A DNA stretch of 19,242 nt from UTPRO1 sp031400185 (GTDB taxonomy: Bacteria; Desulfobacterota; Binatia; UTPRO1): positions 1-19,242 of the forward strand of contig JANNPN010000175.1 of assembly GCA_031400185.1 (NCBI GenBank). Direction: 5' to 3'. How positions within the stretch are numbered: the stretch's first letter is position 1; each line of letters starts with the position of its first letter. The notes under the pieces were generated by a model. It saw only the letters and a program-made list of their open reading frames with translations, made no database searches and had not been told where the DNA came from. The position numbers were made by a program, and so were the translations under genes. Positions 15,439 to 19,242 of the stretch are shown one piece after another.

Positions 15439-16196
15439 CGTTTCACTTGGTCGCGGCGGGCCGCGAAACGCAAGCGGACGTAGTCGGCGGTCCACCTGCC
15501 GTCGGGGCCGGCGAGCGTCGGTCGGAGCGCATCGCGCACTTCGGCGAGAAATTCGGCCTGCTCCTCGGCGGGCAGCGCAACGACGAAGCACTCGGCGAAC
15601 GTCTCGAGCCAGCCGACGACGTCGCCCGGCAGCGGCGTCGGGCGTGGGAAGAGCACGATCGAGTCGAGCGTGAACCCGTGCGCCTCGAGCCGGGCGCGGT
15701 AGTCCTCGGCGGTCGGGAAGAACCAGGGGTCGAATGACGTCGCGTCGATCCCGCGGGCAGCGAGGGCTTGCCCGAGCGCTGCACGGATCGTCGCGACGCA
15801 GCCGTGGCCGCCCATTTCGCCGACGAAGCGGCCGCCGGGTTGGAGTGCGCGGCGGACGCCCGCGATCACGGCGTCGGCGTGCCGCATCCAATGGAGCGCG
15901 GCGTTCGAGAACACGGCGTCGAACTCGTTCGTGAACGGCAGGTCCTCACCACTCGCGACTCGACAGTCGAGACCACGCGCGCGGGCACCCGCCACCTGCT
16001 CGGCGCTGCTGTCGACGCCGACCACCGTGCAGCCGAGCGCCGCGACCTTCTCGGTCAGCACGCCGTCGCCGCAGCCGAGGTCGAGGATGCGCTCACCCGG
16101 TCGCGGTGCCAGGAGCTCGACGACCGGCGCCCCGAGGTCGCTCACGAAGCGCGCGTGCGTCTCGTACCGTTCCGGGCTCCACGTCTGCGGGCTCAT
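15435..16196 (-). CDS. Class I SAM-dependent methyltransferase (trans-aconitate methyltransferase-like)
   Basis: This 253-residue protein has a Rossmann-type S-adenosylmethionine binding domain. Motif I is ILDLGCGDG at 37-45, the acidic end of beta 2 is VVGVDSS at about 58-64, motif IV reads FDAVFSNAALHWM, and the post-motif region is RRALQPGGRFVGEMGG. The N-terminus WSPERYETHARFVSDLG and the C-terminal half with a substrate-binding cap resemble Tam (trans-aconitate 2-methyltransferase) and related small-carboxylate methyltransferases, but the acceptor cannot be read. Its ATG overlaps the leuA stop by four bases and its own stop overlaps the bolA start, so it is tightly coupled within the leucine operon. 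A role in methylating a carboxylate metabolite near the isopropylmalate pathway is a reasonable guess, not a conclusion. Confidence 0.9.
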   Translation of the reverse strand: MSPQTWSPERYETHARFVSDLGAPVVELLAPRPGERILDLGCGDGVLTEKVAALGCTVVGVDSSAEQVAGARARGLDCRVASGEDLPFTNEFDAVFSNAALHWMRHADAVIAGVRRALQPGGRFVGEMGGHGCVATIRAALGQALAARGIDATSFDPWFFPTAEDYRARLEAHGFTLDSIVLFPRPTPLPGDVVGWLETFAECFVVALPAEEQAEFLAEVRDALRPTLAGPDGRWTADYVRLRFAARRDQVKR

Positions 16197-17920
16197 ACGG
16201 CCTCCTTCATGACGCGCACGCTCGACGCCGCGACGATCCGGCCGTGCGTGCGACGGCTCCGGCGGTAGGCGCCGACGATAGCGCGGAGCGACGCCGTGAT
16301 CAGATTCGGATCGCGGCCGACGCCAAACGCAGGCGCGCCGTTCCCGACCGCGATCTCGACGTAGGCGACCGCCGTCGCCCCCGCGCCCGCGCCGAGCGCG
16401 TGCTCGTGATAGTCGACGACCCGGACGTCGGCAGCGGTCGCGTCACGGAGGGCGCGGGTGAAGGCGTCGATCGGCCCGTTGCCGTGCCCGGCGATCTCTT
16501 GGCGTTTTCCGCCGATCGTGACCGTGGCGGCGATGCTGCAGTCGCCCGACGACCCCGCCGTGACGCTGTGCTCGACGACCGCGTCCTCCGGACCGTCCAG
16601 ATACTCGGCCTCGAAGGCGCGGAAGATCGCCTCCGAGGAGAGCTCGCTGCCGCTCTCCTCGGTCATGCGCTGCACGATCGCGCTGAACTCGATCTGCAAC
16701 GCCCGCGGCAGCGTGAGGCCGTGGTCGCGCTCCAAGAGATACGCCACCCCACCCTTGCCGGACTGGCTGTTCACACGGATCACGGCTTCGTAGCTGCGCC
16801 CGACGTCGGCGGGATCGATCGGGAGATAGGGTACCTCCCAGACGCCGCTGGCGTCGGCGCGCTGGGCGGCGAGCCCCTTGTTGATCGCGTCTTGGTGCGA
16901 GCCCGAGAACGCGGTGTAGACCAGCGTTCCGCCGTACGGGTGGCGCGGATGGACGGGCAAACGGTTGCAGTGCTCGGCGACCGCTACCAGCGCATCGATG
17001 TCGCTCACGTCGAGCATCGGGTCGACGCCCTGCGAGAACAGGTTCATCGCGAGCGTCACGACGTCGACGTTGCCCGTGCGCTCGCCGTTGCCGAACAGCG
17101 TGCCTTCGACGCGGTCGGCGCCTGCCATCACCGCGAGCTCGGCCGCGGCGACCGCGCAGCCGCGGTCGTTGTGCGGGTGCACGCTCAGCACGATCGCGTC
17201 GCGGCGCGAGACGTGGCGACCGAACCATTCGATCATGTCGGCGTATACGTTCGGGGTCGACATCTCGACCGTCGCGGGCAGGTTCAGGATGATCGGGCGC
17301 TCACGCGTCGGCTTCCAGGCGTCCATGACGCGCTCGCAGATCTCGACCGCGAAATTGAGCTCGGTGCCCGTGAAGCTCTCCGGCGAGTACTCGAAGCGCA
17401 CGTCGGTCTCGGGCATCGCGTCCGCGAGCTCGCGGACCAAGCGGGTGCCGTCGACGGCGATGTCGACGATGCCGGCGCGGTCGAGCCCGAACACGACCCG
17501 CCGCTGCAGGGTCGACGTCGAGTTGTAGAGGTGGACGATCGCGCGGCGGGCGCCGCGGATCGCATCGAAGGTCCGGCGGATGAGCGGCTCGCGGGCCTGG
17601 GTCAGCACCTGAACGGTGACGTCCTCGGGGATCGCGTCGGATTCGATCAGCCAGCGCACGAAGTCGAAGTCCGGCTGCGAGGAGCTCGGGAAGCCGACCT
17701 CGATCTCCTTGAAACCCATGGCGACCAGGGTCTCGAACATGCGCTGCTTCCGCTCCGGACCCATCGGCTCGACGAGCGCCTGGTTGCCGTCGCGGAGGTC
17801 GACGCTGCACCACAGCGGCGCCCGCGTGATCGTCGCGCTCGGCCAGGTACGGTCGGGCAGATCGACCGGCGCAAACGGTCGATACTTCTGGAACGACTTC
17901 TGAAACGGCAGCTGCTGCAT
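16193..17920 (-). CDS. leuA: 2-isopropylmalate synthase (LeuA type 2)
   Basis: LeuA condenses acetyl-CoA with 2-ketoisovalerate to give 2-isopropylmalate, the committed step of leucine synthesis. The 575-residue protein begins KYRPFAPVDLPDRTWPS, typical of the long type 2 form. The DRE-TIM barrel carries LRDGNQAL at 42-49 (metal and base region), HPHND at 248-252 (metal-binding His pair) and GNGERTGN at 277-284. The C-terminal part (about 430-575, including TAGSSGDCSIAATVTIGG) is the allosteric leucine-binding LeuA dimer domain, so feedback inhibition is expected. GGAGG sits seven bases before ATG 17918-17920. A 190-nt leader upstream contains a leucine-rich leader peptide and attenuator, so transcription is probably controlled by charged tRNA-Leu supply. 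Identification is secure. Confidence 0.96.
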   Translation of the reverse strand: MQQLPFQKSFQKYRPFAPVDLPDRTWPSATITRAPLWCSVDLRDGNQALVEPMGPERKQRMFETLVAMGFKEIEVGFPSSSQPDFDFVRWLIESDAIPEDVTVQVLTQAREPLIRRTFDAIRGARRAIVHLYNSTSTLQRRVVFGLDRAGIVDIAVDGTRLVRELADAMPETDVRFEYSPESFTGTELNFAVEICERVMDAWKPTRERPIILNLPATVEMSTPNVYADMIEWFGRHVSRRDAIVLSVHPHNDRGCAVAAAELAVMAGADRVEGTLFGNGERTGNVDVVTLAMNLFSQGVDPMLDVSDIDALVAVAEHCNRLPVHPRHPYGGTLVYTAFSGSHQDAINKGLAAQRADASGVWEVPYLPIDPADVGRSYEAVIRVNSQSGKGGVAYLLERDHGLTLPRALQIEFSAIVQRMTEESGSELSSEAIFRAFEAEYLDGPEDAVVEHSVTAGSSGDCSIAATVTIGGKRQEIAGHGNGPIDAFTRALRDATAADVRVVDYHEHALGAGAGATAVAYVEIAVGNGAPAFGVGRDPNLITASLRAIVGAYRRSRRTHGRIVAASSVRVMKEAV

Positions 17921-17980
17921 CTCTCGTCCTCCGGGTTCGTCGCCTGCCGTGGACGGCCGAAGGAGGGAAGATGGGTGCCA

Positions 17981-18021
17981 GAAACGAAAAACCCCCTCCG
18001 GCCGGACAGCGGGAGAGGGTT
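17981..18021 (-). terminator. Attenuator terminator of the leuA leader
   Basis: On the minus strand, AACCCTCTCC (18021-18012) and GGAGGGGGTT (17999-17990) form a 10-bp stem with one G-U pair and a 12-nt loop, followed by a five-T run (17991-17987, the first two Ts also closing the stem) and then CG and TTT. It lies between the leader-peptide stop and leuA, about 65 nt upstream of the leuA start, where a terminator makes sense only as an attenuator. The 5' arm overlaps the antiterminator strand at 18007-18017. Confidence 0.85.
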
Positions 18022-18084
18022 GGTCAGGGCGCGCGGTGCGCGATGACGGCTCTACCGCCTGGGCTGTAGCCCTAGGAGTAGGCC
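18007..18084 (-). promoter_or_regulatory. leuA attenuator: leader hairpin and antiterminator pairing
   Basis: Two alternative RNA structures can be read by eye. A leader hairpin spans 18084-18048: GGC/GCC, CUAC/GUAG, CCU/AGG and GGGCU/AGCCC, about 15 pairs with small bulges, covering Leu codons 11-15 and the leader stop. The competing antiterminator pairs CAGGCGGUAGAG (18061-18050) with CUCUCCCGCUG (18017-18007), 11 pairs with one bulge and one mismatch; it uses up the 5' arm of the terminator. This is the classical 1:2, 2:3 and 3:4 arrangement of ribosome-mediated attenuation. Folding was done by eye, without energies. Confidence 0.7.
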
Positions 18085-18111
18085 GAGAAGCGTCATTGCG
18101 CGCGTCGTCAT
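18052..18111 (-). CDS. leuL: leuA leader peptide, 19 residues, six Leu codons
   Basis: The peptide MTTRAMTLLGLLLGLQPRR runs from ATG 18109-18111 to TAG 18052-18054. Six of 19 residues are leucine (8, 9, 11, 12, 13 and 15), encoded CTT, CTC, CTA, CTC, CTA and CTA; CTA should be rare in DNA this GC-rich, which would make stalling more sensitive to the matching charged tRNA. The Leu run sits over the leader hairpin, and the stop codon lies inside the strand that would form the antiterminator, so a ribosome reaching the stop would block it and allow termination. No good ribosome binding site is seen, and the likely promoter places the transcript start within a few bases of the ATG, so it may be translated as a leaderless or nearly leaderless message. 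An internal ATG at codon 6 is a less likely start. The role is as a sensor, not as a product. Confidence 0.82.
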   Translation of the reverse strand: MTTRAMTLLGLLLGLQPRR

Positions 18112-18120
18112 GGTGCGACC

Positions 18121-18159
18121 GTCTTACGCGAGCCGCGCGCGCTCCGTCAAGTAGCTACT
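18121..18159 (-). promoter_or_regulatory. Probable sigma70-type promoter of the leuA operon, with palindrome at -35
   Basis: On the minus strand TTGACG (18150-18145) is a near-consensus -35, and TAAGAC (18126-18121) follows after 18 bp as a weaker -10. Initiation 6-9 bases later would fall at about 18115-18112, immediately before the leader-peptide ATG. A perfect 10-bp palindrome, AGTAGCTACT (18150-18159), abuts the upstream edge of the -35 and could be an operator, but this is speculative. Confidence 0.6.
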
Positions 18160-18219
18160 CGGCGTCGCGCGCCGATGCGAACGCGCAGTTACGGTCGCCG
18201 GCACGAGGAGGACCGTGCG

Positions 18220-18507
18220 ATGCCGAAGCTTTGCGTTCTGATGTTCGCCGTCTTGGTGCTGATCTCCGCTCCCGCCGACGCCAAAAAGACCCAGCCGCGC
18301 CGCCAGACCCGCATCGCCGCCGAGGCCGCCGGACCGGCGAGCCCGTTCGACTGCGACACCGCGCGCGCCAGCGTGTGGTTCGGGTCGACCGCGCGCTGCC
18401 TCGCCGAGCTCTGTCGCGGCCAGAACGTCACCAACGCATCCGTCCTCGGCGGCGACGGTCGGCTGCGCACGAACCCGTGTGCGCGCGGCGGCGACGATCG
18501 GCGCTGA
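18220..18507 (+). CDS. Small secreted Cys-containing protein, 95 residues
   Basis: ATG 18220 is preceded by GAGGAGG at the right spacing (eight bases), which decides the start over an upstream in-frame ATG at 18175. The N-terminus MPKLCVLMFAVLVLISAPADA is a clear signal peptide. The predicted mature chain of about 74 residues begins with a basic stretch (KKTQPRRQTR), continues with an Ala-rich segment and ends in a short domain with four cysteines (FDCDTARASVWFGSTARCLAELCRGQ and NPC near the end), enough for two disulfides. I do not recognise a family. It is divergent from the leuA operon: its start lies 108 bp from the leader-peptide start, so the promoters share one region. Export to the periplasm or outside is inferred from the signal peptide; function is unknown. 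Confidence 0.7.
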   Translation: MPKLCVLMFAVLVLISAPADAKKTQPRRQTRIAAEAAGPASPFDCDTARASVWFGSTARCLAELCRGQNVTNASVLGGDGRLRTNPCARGGDDRR

Positions 18508-18849
18508 CGCGAGTCCCGAAAAAGCGCTTCGATCCGACACAACATTCTCGTGGCGAGGCGCACGCCGCAAGGGTTTTTTCTGTACTAGCGAAATCCCGTA
18601 TGCGATCCGTGTCGGGTCACGTCGTCCCCCTGGCGTGCTGCTCGATCGCCCGCTGGGTGCCCCCGACCACCTGAATCCACCGCAGGTACCGTGACGTCGC
18701 GGCGTGGTTCCGCGCGCTCCTGAACTCGGAGCGCTCCGCTACGCGTGTGTCCGGGTGCCGGAAGGAGGTGTGCGCGATCTCGCCGATCGTTTCGAATCCC
18801 CCAAGCAACACGGACTTCGGCCGCGTGACGGCCGACAAAGGAGTGTGAG
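18508..18849. other. Stretch without an assured gene; contains a coding-like remnant
   Basis: These 342 bp lie between two secreted-protein genes. No tRNA or convincing terminator is seen: a GGCG/CGCC hairpin near 18551-18566 is separated by several bases from the T-run at 18575-18580, so termination is doubtful. A 12-bp palindrome, CGGAGCGCTCCG, is at 18727-18738. Bases 18617-18838 show codon-like composition (next entry). The end holds the ribosome binding site of the next gene. Confidence 0.4.
18617..18838 (-). CDS. Possible small gene or gene remnant (low confidence)
   Basis: A 73-codon frame reads from TTG 18836-18838 to TGA 18617-18619. About 90% of its third positions are G or C against roughly 56-60% at positions one and two (counted by hand), the pattern of real genes in this DNA, and no other gene overlaps it to cause that as a shadow. 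Against it: the start is TTG without a ribosome binding site, the product (containing GFETIGEIAHTSFRHPDTR and RYLRWIQVVGGTQRAIEQ) is not recognised, and there is no signal peptide. The plus strand in the matching phase has an in-frame stop. It may be a 5'-truncated remnant of an older gene. No function is proposed. Confidence 0.22.
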   Translation of the reverse strand: MSAVTRPKSVLLGGFETIGEIAHTSFRHPDTRVAERSEFRSARNHAATSRYLRWIQVVGGTQRAIEQHARGTT

Positions 18850-19242
18850 ATGCTCGCTCGTTCGCTGACGATGGGATTGCTGGGGCTCGTGCTGCTCGCC
18901 CCAGTCGAGGCGCTTGCTTGCAACGGCTCCGTGGCGATCAACAGCTGTACCGCGTCGTGCTCGTCGAATTGCTACCTGCTGAACAACATCAATTGCACCG
19001 ACGGACAGGGCATCGAGTTGAACGGCGGGGCCGATCTCGACATGTGCGGTCACGTGATCAACTGCTCGGCGCAGTACTGCGTGCAGAAACCCGCGCTCCA
19101 GATGAACGGCAACAACAGCCGGGTCTACAGCTCGGTCGACCCGGCGACCTCCGTCGGCGGGATCACCGGTATCTGGCTCTACGGTATCGATTGCGAAGGC
19201 CGGTCCGGGTCGCGCGTCGACAACCTGAAGTTCACCGGCGGC
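18850..19242 (+). CDS. Secreted protein, probably right-handed beta-helix (3' end outside window)
   Basis: ATG 18850 has AAGGAG six bases upstream, and the frame is open to the window edge, giving 131 residues. The N-terminus MLARSLTMGLLGLVLLAPVEALA is a signal peptide with cleavage near ALA-C. The next 60 residues are Cys-rich (CNGS, CTASCSSNC, NCTDG, MCGHVINCSAQYC), followed by segments with the rhythm of parallel beta-helix repeats: GIELNGGADLDMCGHVINC, ALQMNGNNSRVYSS, GGITGIWLYGIDCEGRSGSRVDNLKFTGG. This resembles secreted right-handed beta-helix proteins that bind or cleave polysaccharide, but no catalytic residue can be named from the visible part. The previous gene also encodes a small secreted Cys-containing protein, and the pair may form an export-related cluster that continues beyond the window. 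Confidence 0.75.
   Translation, partial: MLARSLTMGLLGLVLLAPVEALACNGSVAINSCTASCSSNCYLLNNINCTDGQGIELNGGADLDMCGHVINCSAQYCVQKPALQMNGNNSRVYSSVDPATSVGGITGIWLYGIDCEGRSGSRVDNLKFTGG

Noticed and set aside
16106..18046. 646-codon plus-strand frame opposite leuA
   Set aside because: It is antisense to leuA and its leader; there are no domain signatures, and composition is that of a shadow frame.
17971..18069. Short plus-strand frame (MGARNEKPPPAGQRER...) with AAGGAGG ahead of its ATG
   Set aside because: It runs antisense through the leuA attenuator, and the ribosome-site match is explained by the terminator and leader bases. Small size and no conservation evidence.
18551..18580. Possible intrinsic terminator after the small secreted protein
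   Set aside because: The GGCG/CGCC stem is only four pairs and is separated by several bases from the T-run, so it does not meet the usual layout.

Overview
This is a GC-rich bacterial chromosome segment: third codon positions are almost always G or C, and most genes have AGGAG-type ribosome binding sites. Two luciferase-like F420-dependent oxidoreductases, secreted Cys-rich proteins with Pro/Thr/Ala tails, a multi-Ig-like secreted protein and a surA-pdxA gene pair suggest an uncultured bacterium near the old Deltaproteobacteria, possibly a Candidatus Binatota-type lineage. That placement is an inference from protein style, not a measured phylogeny. I see no rRNA, tRNA, CRISPR, phage or transposase gene.

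Layout. Positions 1-530 (minus) hold the 5' part of a secreted Cys-rich protein. A 313-bp divergent gap follows, then an F420-dependent LLM oxidoreductase (844-1659, plus), which converges on phosphoenolpyruvate carboxylase (ppc, 1680-4472, minus). Just upstream of ppc on the same strand is a 902-residue secreted protein with four short N-terminal repeats, a Pro/Thr linker and about six Ig-like domains (4516-7224). A mostly empty stretch follows, containing one unlisted-size small membrane-protein gene (7572-7742). Positions 7969-10941 (minus) form a tight four-gene operon: LLM oxidoreductase, DUF420 membrane protein, crotonase-fold enzyme and DsbA/FrnE-like oxidoreductase. Divergent from it is a GNAT acetyltransferase, followed on plus by surA-like PPIase, pdxA and a phosphomannomutase/phosphoglucomutase (11651-15078).

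Positions 15160-18150 (minus) are the most interesting region. A leucine-biosynthesis operon, leuA - SAM methyltransferase - bolA, is joined by two 4-bp ATGA overlaps. It is preceded by a complete ribosome-mediated attenuator: a promoter, a 19-codon leader peptide with six Leu codons (three of them CTA), a hairpin over the leader, a visible antiterminator pairing, and a terminator with a T-tract. Leucine supply would therefore appear to control a methyltransferase and BolA as well as LeuA.

The right end (18220-19242, plus) carries a small secreted Cys-containing protein, a 342-bp stretch with a coding-like remnant, and the start of a secreted, probably beta-helical protein that runs off the window.
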